Shown piece by piece: positions 9,156 to 18,314 of a stretch of 64,000 nucleotides of DNA. A program made the position numbers and the translations under genes. This stretch comes from Kozakia baliensis (GTDB lineage: Bacteria; Pseudomonadota; Alphaproteobacteria; Acetobacterales; Acetobacteraceae): NCBI RefSeq assembly GCF_001787335.1, contig NZ_CP014674.1:628501-692500 (forward strand), given 5' to 3'. Below the pieces are notes generated by a model, which worked only from the letters and a program-made list of their open reading frames with translations, had not been told where the DNA came from and ran no database searches. The first letter of the stretch is position 1; the number at the start of each line of letters is the position of its first letter.

Positions 9156-9173
9156 GAGGAAACCTTCCCGTTT

Positions 9174-9644
9174 TTAGTGCTCGTTATTGTCCCATTTGGC
9201 GGTAGAGGCAGCGTCCGATTGCGAGACGACATCCGTCTGACCGTTGCCGGGGGAGCCAGCATAGCTGTGATAGGCGGAGTTGGCGTAGGGCGGGCGCACG
9301 GGCGCGTTGAACTTCACCGGCATGCCCAGAAAGCTGAAATGCGACGGCGCGTCGTTGGGGATGGAGGTCGATTGATGCGCCTCGCCGTTCGGCAGGCCCA
9401 AAGCTTGGTGCGTGCGCACGGTGGAACTGTAATTGGCCAGAGAGGCATCGAAGTCTTCCGTTGCCGTATAACCGTGCGGCGGCGACGGCGCGCCGCCATC
9501 GGGAAGGGCGACCTTCTCCACCGGTGTCAATTCCTTCGTGGAGGAAGCGGCGACGTCGTGCGCCGGATCGGCCAGCGCGCAGACAGGCACGAAACCTGCC
9601 AACGCTACTGTCAACGCCGTCGCATAAAGAGTGGGAATTTTCAT
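9174..9644 (-). CDS. Exported protein of unknown function
   Basis: A 156-residue protein with a clear Sec signal peptide (MKIPTLYATALTVALAGFVPVCALA, cleavage probably before DPAHD). The mature part is hydrophilic, low in cysteine and rich in Pro, Ser, Ala and Asn, with no motif I recognise. A GGGAGA-type ribosome binding site precedes the ATG. It sits 18 bases upstream of the dehydrogenase gene on the same strand and could share a transcript with it. The 193-base gap to the divergent EcsC gene would hold both promoters. Confidence 0.6.
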   Translation of the reverse strand: MKIPTLYATALTVALAGFVPVCALADPAHDVAASSTKELTPVEKVALPDGGAPSPPHGYTATEDFDASLANYSSTVRTHQALGLPNGEAHQSTSIPNDAPSHFSFLGMPVKFNAPVRPPYANSAYHSYAGSPGNGQTDVVSQSDAASTAKWDNNEH

Positions 9645-9837
9645 CGCCTTGTCTCCCGCCGGGGGTGGTTTATTGTTTTTAGAACTGCGCAGCAGCCTGA
9701 TCGTTTTCCTTAGACCCGCTTCAAAGGCAAAAGAATAGGCTTTGTCACAATCTTGCGCGACCGATGCCGCGATTGTGCGTTAGGCCTTTATCTGCCTCGC
9801 GACCGCGCAACGATTACAGTTTAGGAGACCATCCGCC

Positions 9838-10677
9838 ATGACTTCACCCAACGGCACATCGTTTTCGACCGGTGGCGAAATCGCGCCCATGACCCTCGAT
9901 AGCGAGTCGCTTGCTCAACTCCAGGCCGCTCTCGCAAAAGTGGAACAAGGGCGCGGGGTTCTCGTGCGTCTGGCCGATCTGATGGGTGGCGCGGTCGGGC
10001 AGGCGGCGAAAATGAGTCTGCAAGGCTTGGGCATGGCTCCCAAGCTTCAAGAGAAGCTTCATGGGTTGGTGGAAGCCGCCGTCACACGCGCCTTTGACAT
10101 CGCCATTCTCGGCATTCGCCATGAAGCCACGTCCGAACGTGCGAAGTGGCGCGATCCGGCGGCGCAGGCTGCCGTGGCGGTTTCAGGCGCTTTGGGCGGT
10201 TTCGGCGGTATTATCGGACTTATGCCCGATATCAGCTTCACCACGCTGACCATCATGCGCGAAATCGCGGAAATCGCGCGCGAAGAAGGAGAGGATCTGC
10301 GTGACCCCGACGCGCGCCGTGCTTGTCTTGAAGTGTTCGCCCTACGTAGTTTCCCGCTCGGCCAGTCCGATGAGGAAAGCGAACTCGGTTTCTTCTCGGC
10401 GCGTGCGCTTCTTCGTGGCCGCCCTGTCGTTATGCTGATTGCGGAAGTCGCTTCCCATTACGGCATTGGGCTTTCGCGCAAATTCGCCCTGCAAATGGTT
10501 CCCGTTGCGGGCGCGCTCTGCGGCGCGTCGCTCAATGCGGCCTTCCTGTCCCATTACCGCGCCCTGGCGCGTGCCCACTTTACGATTCGCCGCTTAGAGC
10601 GTCAGCATGGGCGGGTCATTCGCGACACTGCCGCGCATATGCATTCTGGCCAACCGGCGGATGCGACGGCGCTTTAA
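9838..10677 (+). CDS. EcsC family protein
   Basis: A 279-residue protein matching the EcsC family, named after Bacillus EcsC; the biochemical role is not known. Visible family features are the basic/acidic N-terminal helix, the glycine-rich hydrophobic segment AAVAVSGALGGFGGIIGLMPDISFTTLTIMREIAEIA, and DPDARRACLEVFALRSF. The C-terminus has a further amphipathic or hydrophobic stretch around VPVAGALCGASLNAAFLSHY. An AGGAG lies ahead of the ATG. Confidence 0.8.
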   Translation: MTSPNGTSFSTGGEIAPMTLDSESLAQLQAALAKVEQGRGVLVRLADLMGGAVGQAAKMSLQGLGMAPKLQEKLHGLVEAAVTRAFDIAILGIRHEATSERAKWRDPAAQAAVAVSGALGGFGGIIGLMPDISFTTLTIMREIAEIAREEGEDLRDPDARRACLEVFALRSFPLGQSDEESELGFFSARALLRGRPVVMLIAEVASHYGIGLSRKFALQMVPVAGALCGASLNAAFLSHYRALARAHFTIRRLERQHGRVIRDTAAHMHSGQPADATAL

Positions 10678-10838
10678 TCGAGCTTTCGGTTGCGAAGCGC
10701 TTCCATGATGCCGACCGGAATAATGCCGATGGAGTAAAGCGCGGCCATGGTGAAGGACAGTCCACTATAATGCGGTGCGACGAGGGCTAATAGGCCGAAC
10801 AGTGCAAGCCCGATTACCAAAACGAATGTCAGCGGCAT
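10674..10838 (-). CDS. Small membrane protein, 54 residues
   Basis: A short open frame reading MPLTFVLVIGLALFGLLALV, a turn, then a second hydrophobic segment (FTMAALYSIGIIPVGIMEAL) and a basic tail RNRKLD. Two membrane spans are predicted by eye. A good Shine-Dalgarno (AAGGAGA) lies 7-8 bases upstream of the ATG, which supports translation. The stop codon overlaps the end of the EcsC gene convergently. Function unknown. Confidence 0.6.
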   Translation of the reverse strand: MPLTFVLVIGLALFGLLALVAPHYSGLSFTMAALYSIGIIPVGIMEALRNRKLD

Positions 10839-10917
10839 AAGCCGGTCTCCTTCACTATCGCCCTGCTTCTAGCAAGGTTTGGAGGCTGCGCCCACGCTGT
10901 TTCAAGGATCCTCGATT

Positions 10918-11580
10918 TTGTTGTCAGAACCGCCGATCACGCCCGATCTGCTGCTGAGAGCCTACGCGGCGGGGATTTTCCCCATGGCTTCCGACCGCGA
11001 AAGCGCCGATCTGGAGTGGTACCGCCCTGAGGTGCGTGGCGTTCTGCCGCTGGATGATCGTTTTCACGTTCCCAAAAAGCTGCTTCGTCTCGTACGTTCC
11101 GGCGCTTTCTCCGTCACCTCCGATACTGCGTTCAGGGACGTGATGGCGGCTTGCGCCGAAGCTGCGCCTGGGCGGGAGACGACTTGGATCAGCCATCGCA
11201 TCGGCACTTTATATCAAGCGCTTTTCGAAGCGGGGCGAGCGCATTCGATCGAGGTTTGGCAGGAGGAGAAGCTTGTAGGCGGCCTCTATGGCGTACATCT
11301 CGGGGGCGCGTTCTTCGGCGAGAGCATGTTCTCCCGCCAGACCGACGCTTCCAAGGTGGCGCTTGTGCATCTGGTCGCGCATTTGCGGCGGCAAGGATTT
11401 CAGCTTCTCGATACGCAATATCCAACGGCGCATCTCGAACGTTTCGGATGTCTCGAAATTCCGGCGGCGCAGTATCTTGTCTTGCTTCAGCAGGCGATTG
11501 CGTTGGATGTTTCATGGAACGATGCTGTCGGGCGGGACGATCTGGCTCATGAAATCGCGGCCTTCAGACGCGGCGCATGA
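10918..11580 (+). CDS. aat: Leucyl/phenylalanyl-tRNA--protein transferase
   Basis: Transfers Leu or Phe from aminoacyl-tRNA to the N-terminus of proteins beginning with Arg or Lys, marking them for ClpS/ClpAP. Family signatures are LLRAYAAGIFPMA near the start, WYRPEVRGVLPLDDRFHV, the GLYGVHLGGAFFGESMFSR core and LLDTQYPTAHLERFG. No ATG is available near the expected start. The TTG at 10918 has an AAGGA about 9 bases upstream and is preferred; another TTG at 10879 would add 13 residues. Confidence 0.93.
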   Translation: MLSEPPITPDLLLRAYAAGIFPMASDRESADLEWYRPEVRGVLPLDDRFHVPKKLLRLVRSGAFSVTSDTAFRDVMAACAEAAPGRETTWISHRIGTLYQALFEAGRAHSIEVWQEEKLVGGLYGVHLGGAFFGESMFSRQTDASKVALVHLVAHLRRQGFQLLDTQYPTAHLERFGCLEIPAAQYLVLLQQAIALDVSWNDAVGRDDLAHEIAAFRRGA

Positions 11581-11615
11581 CGATGGCTTTATTTGGCGGA
11601 AAAGGAAAATGGCGG

Positions 11616-12254
11616 ATGATAGGATTTTCTTGCAGGAAAGCGCTCTGCTCGGTCGGGTTGCTGGCCACGGTTTCCGGCAGCGCTTTCGCCCAGCAAAGCG
11701 GCCAGCACCCAAGATTGGCGCCCGCGCGCGATGTGACGGTGACGTATAGCGTTCAGCCGCAGAACGTCTCCACGCCGGAGCAAGTAACGGTGGCCTTCAC
11801 GGCGGAGGGCAACAAATTGCGGATCGACCCTGCGAATCACGCTGGGGCGACGATTTTGGACCGGCCTGCCCAGCAGGTCACACTGATCATCAATCGCCAG
11901 AAAGTTTATACGAGTTTCTCGCCGCAACATGGGCTGCGGAATCCGTTCATGCTGGATATCGCCATGCAGTTTACGCCAGTGGGTAAGGATACGGTCGCCG
12001 GGCTTGCGTGCAATAAATGGACGATCAGCACATCGCATGGCCAAGCCGTGGCTTGCGTGACCGACGATGGCGTTATTTTGAGTGAAGCCGGCGTGGACGC
12101 CGATGGCTTACAAGGCAAGCTCACGGCGTTGAACGTCAATTACGGTCCGGTTTCGCCGGATATCTTCCAGCCGCCCGCAGGCTTCCAGAAGATCGTTCCC
12201 CATGCGCCGATTCCTCATAATGCAAATGGCCCGAAGAGCCTCATGCAGCAGTGA
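11616..12254 (+). CDS. Exported protein, LolA-like/DUF4412-like, unknown function
   Basis: An exported protein of about 212 residues with a signal peptide (MIGFSCRKALCSVGLLATVSGSAFA, cleavage before QQSG). The mature part looks like a beta-rich lipid- or ligand-binding fold: alternating strands such as VTVTYSV, EQVTVAFTAEGNKLRID and QQVTLIINRQKVYTSF, then DTVAGLACNKWTIST and AVACVTDDGVILSE with a cysteine pair. An in-frame ATG at 11577 overlaps the aat stop; the ATG at 11616 gives the better signal peptide. The next gene overlaps by GTGA and encodes a similar architecture. Confidence 0.6.
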   Translation: MIGFSCRKALCSVGLLATVSGSAFAQQSGQHPRLAPARDVTVTYSVQPQNVSTPEQVTVAFTAEGNKLRIDPANHAGATILDRPAQQVTLIINRQKVYTSFSPQHGLRNPFMLDIAMQFTPVGKDTVAGLACNKWTISTSHGQAVACVTDDGVILSEAGVDADGLQGKLTALNVNYGPVSPDIFQPPAGFQKIVPHAPIPHNANGPKSLMQQ

Positions 12255-12823
12255 AAAAGTTTGCCGCTCTTCTTTTGCCGATCATGTCTTCCATGAGCGC
12301 ATGGGCAGCGGATTTGCCTACTGCGCCGCTCGTCAGCCCTACCCAGGATTCGGACATCACCTATCAGATGACCGGCCCTGGCGGCCAAACGCTCCATCAG
12401 AGAATGCGCTGGAATGCCGAACACTGGCAGCAACGGCTCGATCCTGAAGGCGCGGGAACCTATATGTTGTCCGACTATAAGGCGCATCGTCTCGTCGTCA
12501 TCGATCTGGCGCACAATACCAAAAGCGTGTCGGGTGCGCCCGATCAGGCTTTCGTGCCGCCCGGTACGCCCGCTAGCGGAAACTGGGAGCGGGAAGGCGG
12601 AGGCAGCGTGGCGGGGCAATCCTGCACGCATTGGCGCAGTACCGACACGGACGGGAAACTGACGGATTTCTGCTATACGCCAGATGGGCTGATGCTAAGC
12701 GCCACGCGCGATAATGTCGTGATGGTTCAGGCTGTCAGCGTTACGCGCGCGCCGCAAAACGCGGCGATTTTCCAGGAGTCGCCTAAATTACGGGAAGTGC
12801 AGGCCGCGCATCCTGGCGACTGA
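12251..12823 (+). CDS. Exported protein, paralogue-like partner of the preceding gene
   Basis: A 190-residue protein with a signal peptide (MKKFAALLLPIMSSMSAWA) starting at a GTG that overlaps the previous stop (GTGA). The plan is the same as in the upstream protein: an N-terminal ITYQMTGPGGQTLHQRMRW strand, YMLSDYKAHRLVVIDLAHNTKSV, then VAGQSCTHWRST and LTDFCYTPDGLMLSAT with two cysteines at matching places. The two are therefore probably distant paralogues acting together in the periplasm. Their role is unknown; a DUF4412-like or LolA-like fold is an inference from the strand pattern only. Confidence 0.6.
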   Translation: MKKFAALLLPIMSSMSAWAADLPTAPLVSPTQDSDITYQMTGPGGQTLHQRMRWNAEHWQQRLDPEGAGTYMLSDYKAHRLVVIDLAHNTKSVSGAPDQAFVPPGTPASGNWEREGGGSVAGQSCTHWRSTDTDGKLTDFCYTPDGLMLSATRDNVVMVQAVSVTRAPQNAAIFQESPKLREVQAAHPGD

Positions 12824-12956
12824 CTGAGTGGTTTTGTTACAATTGGGGCGCGTTTAAGGCGTGGCGGGACGTATTCTCACCACCATATCCGGGCAGTGTT
12901 CTGAAGTGAGGCGAGTGGCCGTTTCCGGCTCTTCGCTCGACTAAGGAGGATTTCCT

Positions 12957-13307
12957 ATGCGTCGCATGATTCGGTTGAGCCTTTTAGCGCTCCCGTTGGC
13001 TGGCGTTGTGGCGGCTGCGCCGACAGCGCAGGCACAACCTTATGGCCCTGGTTGGGGTGGTGGATATCGCGGCGGTTGGCATGGCGGCGGCTGGCATCAC
13101 CGCGGCTGGGGTGGCCCAGGTCCGGGAGCGGGATTTGTCGGCGGTTTAGTCGGCGGAGCAGTGATCGGCGCTTTGGCGCGGCCTTACATGGCGCCCCCGC
13201 CGCCACCGGTCGTTTACGCACCGCCTCCGCCCGTTATTTATCAGCCGCCGCCGCGTGTGGTTTATCCTCCCCCGGCTGTGGTATATCCGAGCTATCCGGG
13301 CTATTGA
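12957..13307 (+). CDS. Gly/His- and Pro-rich exported protein
   Basis: A 116-residue protein with a signal peptide (MRRMIRLSLLALPLAGVVAA...AQA), a Gly/Trp/His-rich stretch (WHGGGWHHRGWGG), a short hydrophobic glycine-zipper-like segment (GFVGGLVGGAVIGALA) and a proline/tyrosine-rich tail (PPPPVVYAPPPPVIYQPPP). A strong AAGGAGGA precedes the ATG. Such low-complexity exported proteins are common in this group and probably sit in the periplasm or outer membrane. Function unknown. Confidence 0.7.
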   Translation: MRRMIRLSLLALPLAGVVAAAPTAQAQPYGPGWGGGYRGGWHGGGWHHRGWGGPGPGAGFVGGLVGGAVIGALARPYMAPPPPPVVYAPPPPVIYQPPPRVVYPPPAVVYPSYPGY

Positions 13308-13336
13308 TGGGAAATAACACTCAAGAGAGGCGGCAA

Positions 13337-13798
13337 ATGATCGAAATTGGCGATAAAGCGCCGTCTTTCCACTTGGAAGCTTCGCGCGGTCGGACCGTTG
13401 ACGGCGCGGAACTCCAGGGCAAGCCCTACTTGCTTTATTTCTATCCGAAAGCCGACACGCCTGGCTGCACGACCCAGGCTTGCGGCATTCAGGAAGCGCT
13501 TCCGCAACTGCAAAAACTCGATTTGACGGTGATCGGTGTTAGCCCCGATCCCATTGATAAGATCGATGCGTTTGCGGATAAATTCACTCTTTCTTTCCCG
13601 CTCGCCAGCGATCTTGAGCATAAGTTGGCAGATCAGTATGGCGTTTGGGTGGAAAAGACGAACTACGGCAAAACCTATTTCGGTATCGAGAGAAGTTCGT
13701 TTCTAATCGATGCGAACGGCATCGTGCGGGCGATCTGGCGTAAAGTGAAGCCTGCCGAACATGCCGCGCTCGTCGCCGAGGCGGCCGCCCAATTGTGA
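13337..13798 (+). CDS. bcp: Peroxiredoxin, BCP/PrxQ type
   Basis: A thiol peroxidase of about 153 residues. The BCP signature TPGCTTQACG gives the peroxidatic Cys44 and a resolving Cys49 five residues on; FYPKADTPGCT and FPLASDLEHKLADQYGVW are family phrases. It reduces hydrogen and organic peroxides, recycled by thioredoxin. The open frame extends upstream through the preceding gene, but the ATG at 13337 with an AGAGAGG Shine-Dalgarno and the MIEIGDKAPSF start match the family. Confidence 0.93.
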   Translation: MIEIGDKAPSFHLEASRGRTVDGAELQGKPYLLYFYPKADTPGCTTQACGIQEALPQLQKLDLTVIGVSPDPIDKIDAFADKFTLSFPLASDLEHKLADQYGVWVEKTNYGKTYFGIERSSFLIDANGIVRAIWRKVKPAEHAALVAEAAAQL

Positions 13799-13818
13799 TT
13801 CCTTAAAACTTCCGAAAA

Positions 13819-16800
13819 TTGTCGCACGATCCATTCCATCGTGCGTCCTGGCGGGCGTTCCGTCTGGGGGCGCTCCTGATCGGCAGCCCGATTGCCGTGC
13901 TTGCGATCCTTGCGACCGGGCTGCTCTTGCGCCTGTCGCAAGGGCCGCTCGAAGTCACGCGTATTGCGGCTCATTGGACGCCGATCGGTATTCAAGCCAG
14001 CGAAACGCCGGGGCATCCGGCAGGGCGGCTCGATTGGCAGCGTGTCTTTGTTGCCTGGCATCGTGGAGCCGCTCTGGGCTTGTTCGTGGAAGCGCATGAC
14101 CTGCGTATCCTACGGCAAGACGGCTCTTCGACGTTGCAACTCGACGACGCGCAGATGGTCCTGTCGATTCCCGCGCTGCTGACGGGAAATTTCCATCCCA
14201 AAACCATTACCGCGCATAATGGTCAGGTCACATTACGTCGTCACGCGAATGGCGATGTGGATTTCGATTGGCCGGGCGCGCGTTCCCGCCCTGGCGCGCC
14301 AAGTAGTTTCTCGGTGGCGGATCTTCGGCATATCGACATTTCAGGCGTCAAAGCGACGTTGATCGACGCCGCGCACCAGCAGTCGCTCGTCTTGAAAAGG
14401 ATCGATGCCCGCCTTTCCCGCGATCCGAGATTTGCGCACCATCTGCTTTGGTCCGGTAATCTGCGTGCTGAACTTCAAGCGCAAGGCAATGCCACTACCT
14501 TCACCGCCGATGGGAACCTCGATCCGCGTGGTACGCGTTGGCATTTCCATCTGAATCCGATCGAGCCGACGGCGCTATCTCTGCTCGTGCCCTCTCTCGC
14601 ACGCTGGCACGCGCCTTTGTCCCTCGATATGACCGCTTTGATCGGGCAGGGGCGTCTTTCAGGCGTTATCGGCAGGCGGTTCGGGTTGGCGTTATTAAAT
14701 GCGAACGGCGCGGCTAATTTAGGTGCAGGTCAGATTTTGCAAGATGACGCTCCACCTTTAAGCGTCAAGAACGGTGAAGCGGAGATAACGCTCGCCCCGA
14801 CGCGCCCAGGCCAGCGAAACGTCGAATTGAATATCCCTCGCGCTTCCTTGGTTCTGCTGGACGATAAGTTCAAGGAAACGCGTTTTTCGGCAGGTGCGTC
14901 CTTCACGCTTTCCGACCTCTTCAAGCCCAGGCGGATCGACGGTTCCGCCCATGCCGAGGCGACCGATCTCAATATGCCCGATCTCAGCGCGATCTGGCCG
15001 GTCAATATCATGAAAGGCGCGCGGCGGTGGGTTACGCGCAATCTGACATCCGGGCAGGGACGCGGGCTGGCGGCGCAGGCAGTTCTGCACAGCGACACCG
15101 GGTGGAAGGGCATACAGCCCACGGGCATGCATGGTGGCTTGCACGTGGAGCACGCCACGGTGAATTGGCTTCGCCCTGTGGTGCCGGCGCAGGATGTTTT
15201 CGCCGATCTCAGTTTCGACAATGCCGATACGCTGCGCATCGATTTTTTGCATGGCGTTCAACCATCGGACGATGCGGCCTCCGCACCGCGCTTGCGCATC
15301 GATGGCGGGACCATGCGCATCTTCGGGCTTTTCGAACGAGACCAGAATAGCACGATCAATTTGAAGATGGATGGCGGATTGGCGGGCTTTCTGCACTTGC
15401 TCGCCGCGCCGCGTTTACATCTGCTTTCCAAGCATCCTATTTCTTTCACCAATCCTTCAGGACGTATCCAGGCTGAAGTTACGTTGAGCTTGCCGCTGAA
15501 GGCTCATATCCGCAATCAAGACATGCACGTTCAGGCGCATGCTGATTTTCAGAATGTCTATCTCGGCAATGTCGTTTTGGGCCGCGCCGTATCGGATGGG
15601 CGCGGCGTGTTGGATGCAACGGAGAAAGGGCTGTCGGTTCATGGTCAAGGCGTGCTCGGCGGCGTGCCGACCACAACGCAGTTAGAGGAAAGCTTCGAAG
15701 CCAAACCGGCGCATGACATCAAAGAGCGTATTCAAGCCGTGTCGATTTTCAATCAGGAGTCGGTCGAGAGGGCGCAATTAGGCCCTGGTGGATTGTTCGA
15801 TGGAAAGGCGGTGCTGACCACGCGCTATCTTTCTCGCACGGACGATACCGCCGATATCGGATTGAAGCTTGATTTGGGAGACGCCGGGCTCGTCATTCCG
15901 GTATGGGAAAAACCGCGCGGGCAGGCCGCCCAGGCGAGCGCGCATATCACCATGCGCCAAGGGCGTTTCGTCACGTTGGACGGCATAGAAGCCACCGGTC
16001 CCGATCTCTCCGTTCACGGCAGCGCGGAAGTGTCGAACGGCGTGGTTCAGGCGATGTTGTTGCGTGATTTCCGTATTGGGCGTTCGGTCGGCGATGCGCG
16101 TATCGGAATGCCGGTGCGTGAGGGCGCGCCGATCCATGTCACCATTCATGCGCGCGATCTCGATCTTGCGCCTTTGGTGCATCCTGAATTGGCGCCTAAA
16201 CATAAGCTTGTTTTCAAGAAAAATCCGGCGAACAAATCGGCTTTGTCTTCCAAAACCATGGATGGTGGTTGGATCGTCGATCTACAGGCCGGGCGTTTGT
16301 TCTATAGCCGCACCAATCTTCTCGGCGGCGTAAAAGCGCATCTCGAAGATATTCACGGCAGTTTGCGGCAGGGGGATTTTTCCTGCGTCACGCCTTCCGT
16401 GCTGCATATCGGGCTGCATCCGCGTGGGCAAAAGCGGCACCTTTATGCGCAGGTTCAGGATTTGGGCGCATTTCTGACGGGCGCGCAACTGACCGATCGC
16501 CTTTCGGGCGGCCTCGGCACTATGGAAGGGACAGTGGGCGATGCCACGAAGGGCGCGCTTCCGGCTTTCGATGGCGCAATCAATGTCGGGCCTTTTGCTT
16601 TTCGCCAGCCGCCAGGCGTTTTGACCGCGGCTTCGCATCTTTCCGTTTATGGTTGGTCTCAGGCGAGCGACAAACGCTTCAAGGTCGAGCATCTTCATCT
16701 GCCCATTTCGGTGCGGAACGACACTATTACAATTTATGATGGACGCTTGGGCAACGAGGCATTAGGCGCAACGTTGGAGGGAAAGATCGGGCTGGATGAC

Positions 16801-17016
16801 GGGGTGCTGCGGCTGAATGGCACGGTTGTTCCGTTTTTCGCCATCAATGCGGCACCGGGACGTTTGCCAGGAATTGGCAAGCTTTTCTCACCGGAAAAAG
16901 GTGGTGGCCTGTTGGCCGCAACCTTCACGATAAATGGGAAGGCATCTCAACCGGAGTTGAAGGTTAATCCTTTCTCAATGTTCCTCCCGGGGGTGTTACG
17001 TCGTCTCATCGAATAG
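13819..17016 (+). CDS. Large AsmA/YhdP-like envelope protein
   Basis: A 1065-residue protein with one N-terminal membrane anchor (LGALLIGSPIAVLAILATGLLL) and a very long beta-rich periplasmic part with an AsmA-like C-terminal region (KVEHLHLPISVRNDTITIYD, LEGKIGLDDGVLRLNGTVVPFFAINAAPGRLPGIGKLFSPEKGGG, ATFTINGKASQPELKVNPFSMFLPG). This layout fits the DUF3971/YhdP group, members of which are thought to bridge inner and outer membrane and move phospholipid. The start is a TTG at 13819, and the true start could be a little different. A terminator-like hairpin follows. Confidence 0.8.
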   Translation: MSHDPFHRASWRAFRLGALLIGSPIAVLAILATGLLLRLSQGPLEVTRIAAHWTPIGIQASETPGHPAGRLDWQRVFVAWHRGAALGLFVEAHDLRILRQDGSSTLQLDDAQMVLSIPALLTGNFHPKTITAHNGQVTLRRHANGDVDFDWPGARSRPGAPSSFSVADLRHIDISGVKATLIDAAHQQSLVLKRIDARLSRDPRFAHHLLWSGNLRAELQAQGNATTFTADGNLDPRGTRWHFHLNPIEPTALSLLVPSLARWHAPLSLDMTALIGQGRLSGVIGRRFGLALLNANGAANLGAGQILQDDAPPLSVKNGEAEITLAPTRPGQRNVELNIPRASLVLLDDKFKETRFSAGASFTLSDLFKPRRIDGSAHAEATDLNMPDLSAIWPVNIMKGARRWVTRNLTSGQGRGLAAQAVLHSDTGWKGIQPTGMHGGLHVEHATVNWLRPVVPAQDVFADLSFDNADTLRIDFLHGVQPSDDAASAPRLRIDGGTMRIFGLFERDQNSTINLKMDGGLAGFLHLLAAPRLHLLSKHPISFTNPSGRIQAEVTLSLPLKAHIRNQDMHVQAHADFQNVYLGNVVLGRAVSDGRGVLDATEKGLSVHGQGVLGGVPTTTQLEESFEAKPAHDIKERIQAVSIFNQESVERAQLGPGGLFDGKAVLTTRYLSRTDDTADIGLKLDLGDAGLVIPVWEKPRGQAAQASAHITMRQGRFVTLDGIEATGPDLSVHGSAEVSNGVVQAMLLRDFRIGRSVGDARIGMPVREGAPIHVTIHARDLDLAPLVHPELAPKHKLVFKKNPANKSALSSKTMDGGWIVDLQAGRLFYSRTNLLGGVKAHLEDIHGSLRQGDFSCVTPSVLHIGLHPRGQKRHLYAQVQDLGAFLTGAQLTDRLSGGLGTMEGTVGDATKGALPAFDGAINVGPFAFRQPPGVLTAASHLSVYGWSQASDKRFKVEHLHLPISVRNDTITIYDGRLGNEALGATLEGKIGLDDGVLRLNGTVVPFFAINAAPGRLPGIGKLFSPEKGGGLLAATFTINGKASQPELKVNPFSMFLPGVLRRLIE

Positions 17017-17021
17017 ATTTT

Positions 17022-17064
17022 CAGCTTGATTTCACGCTGTGAAAGCTGGCTCTCATATTTTTTT
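17022..17064 (+). terminator. Probable Rho-independent terminator after the YhdP-like gene
   Basis: CAGCT and TTCAC arms pair with GTGAA and AGCTG around a GCT loop, with a 4-base bulge on the left arm; an A/T-rich stretch with eight T follows at 17057-17064. The bulge and the 8-base gap before the T run make it imperfect. Confidence 0.4.
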
Positions 17065-17090
17065 AATCTTTCGGGTGGTATGAAAACGGG

Positions 17091-18227
17091 ATGTTTGATA
17101 GCGAGCGTCATCTCTTATTTGTTGGACCCCCCGATGGGTCATCCCTTCCGCTCGCGCATGCTTTAACTGCTAATTTTCCTCAGGTATCGCAGCCTCGCTG
17201 CGCCACGACGCTATCGTCCGGCATGTCCGACGAGCCGCCGCCCGGCATGGTTTTACTGACCGGTTTCCTGACCATTCCCGATCATAAAGGCTCGGCATAC
17301 GACGATTTTCGGGCGCAAATTCGCAAGATCATGCGCACGCTCCGTCCCTGGTGTAAATCGGACGTGCCAATATTACTGGCGCTTGACTCTCCTTCGGCGC
17401 ATGACAGGGCGTGGGCACAATCGGTGGGTGTCAATAAGGTGCTTAACAGCGCCGAGCCTTTGGAAAAGATCGTGCTCGAATGCACGACGACATGGCAGCA
17501 GGCGGCGAATTCGCGTGTTTATCAGGCCGCCGATCACGTCAACGTTACGATGTCGAACCTAATGAGAAATATCCGAGCGGGAGGCTTGCCGAACCGGCAG
17601 AAAACTCAAATCGCCGGGCGCATCATCGATGAGACGATCAAAAGTGAAGGGATCTGGCGTTGGATCAAGGTGCTATCCTCCGCCCAGGAACTTTCTCATC
17701 GTCATAGTATGGTCCTGGCGGGGCTTGCCGTCGCATTTCTGAATTGCGTCGAGCCGGACGATAAAGAGGACGGGCTGATGGCGGAGGCTTGTCTGCTTCA
17801 CGATATCGGCAAGGCTTTGGTGCCGCTTTCGGTGTTGAATAAAGCGGGACCGCTGACAGAAGAAGAGTTCCAGATTATGCAAAAGCATAGTGAAATGGGA
17901 CATGATCTTATGCTGCAGCAGGGTGAATATGAAGATATTCTGCTCGATATCGCACGCCATCATCATGAACGTTTCGATGGCAAGGGATATCCTGACGGGC
18001 TTTTAGGCGACCAGATCAGTCAGGAAGTGCGCGTTGCGACGCTGTGCGATATTTTTGCGGCCTTGATCGAACCGCGCGCCTACAAAATGCCGATGCCGCC
18101 GAAAGAAGCGCTGGCAATGATGAAAAGAATGCATATGCGCATCGATATGTCGCTTCTAGTAATCTTCGAACATTGGTTGATGAAAATTTTCGGAGACTTC
18201 GAACAGATGGCGCTCAACGTCCTATAA
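17091..18227 (+). CDS. HD-GYP domain protein with degenerate receiver-like N-terminus
   Basis: A 378-residue protein. The C-terminal half is an HD-GYP domain: HDIGK at 237-241 and HHERFDGKGYPDG around 291-303, including the GYP triad. HD-GYP domains hydrolyse cyclic di-GMP. The N-terminal 130 residues have the alternating pattern of a receiver (HLLFVGPPDG, PGMVLLTGFLTIPD, VPILLALDS, VGVNKVLNS) but lack a phospho-acceptor Asp after strand three and lack the conserved Lys-Pro, so it is probably not phosphorylated. Because the metal ligands are present, enzyme activity is plausible. Confidence 0.82.
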   Translation: MFDSERHLLFVGPPDGSSLPLAHALTANFPQVSQPRCATTLSSGMSDEPPPGMVLLTGFLTIPDHKGSAYDDFRAQIRKIMRTLRPWCKSDVPILLALDSPSAHDRAWAQSVGVNKVLNSAEPLEKIVLECTTTWQQAANSRVYQAADHVNVTMSNLMRNIRAGGLPNRQKTQIAGRIIDETIKSEGIWRWIKVLSSAQELSHRHSMVLAGLAVAFLNCVEPDDKEDGLMAEACLLHDIGKALVPLSVLNKAGPLTEEEFQIMQKHSEMGHDLMLQQGEYEDILLDIARHHHERFDGKGYPDGLLGDQISQEVRVATLCDIFAALIEPRAYKMPMPPKEALAMMKRMHMRIDMSLLVIFEHWLMKIFGDFEQMALNVL

Positions 18228-18314
18228 TTTGCTTGCCCCGCTTGGTCGCGGAAGCCGCGAAGGATACCTATATGGTGATCCGATATTTCGATGCGCGCTT
18301 GTGGAGACCGATTG

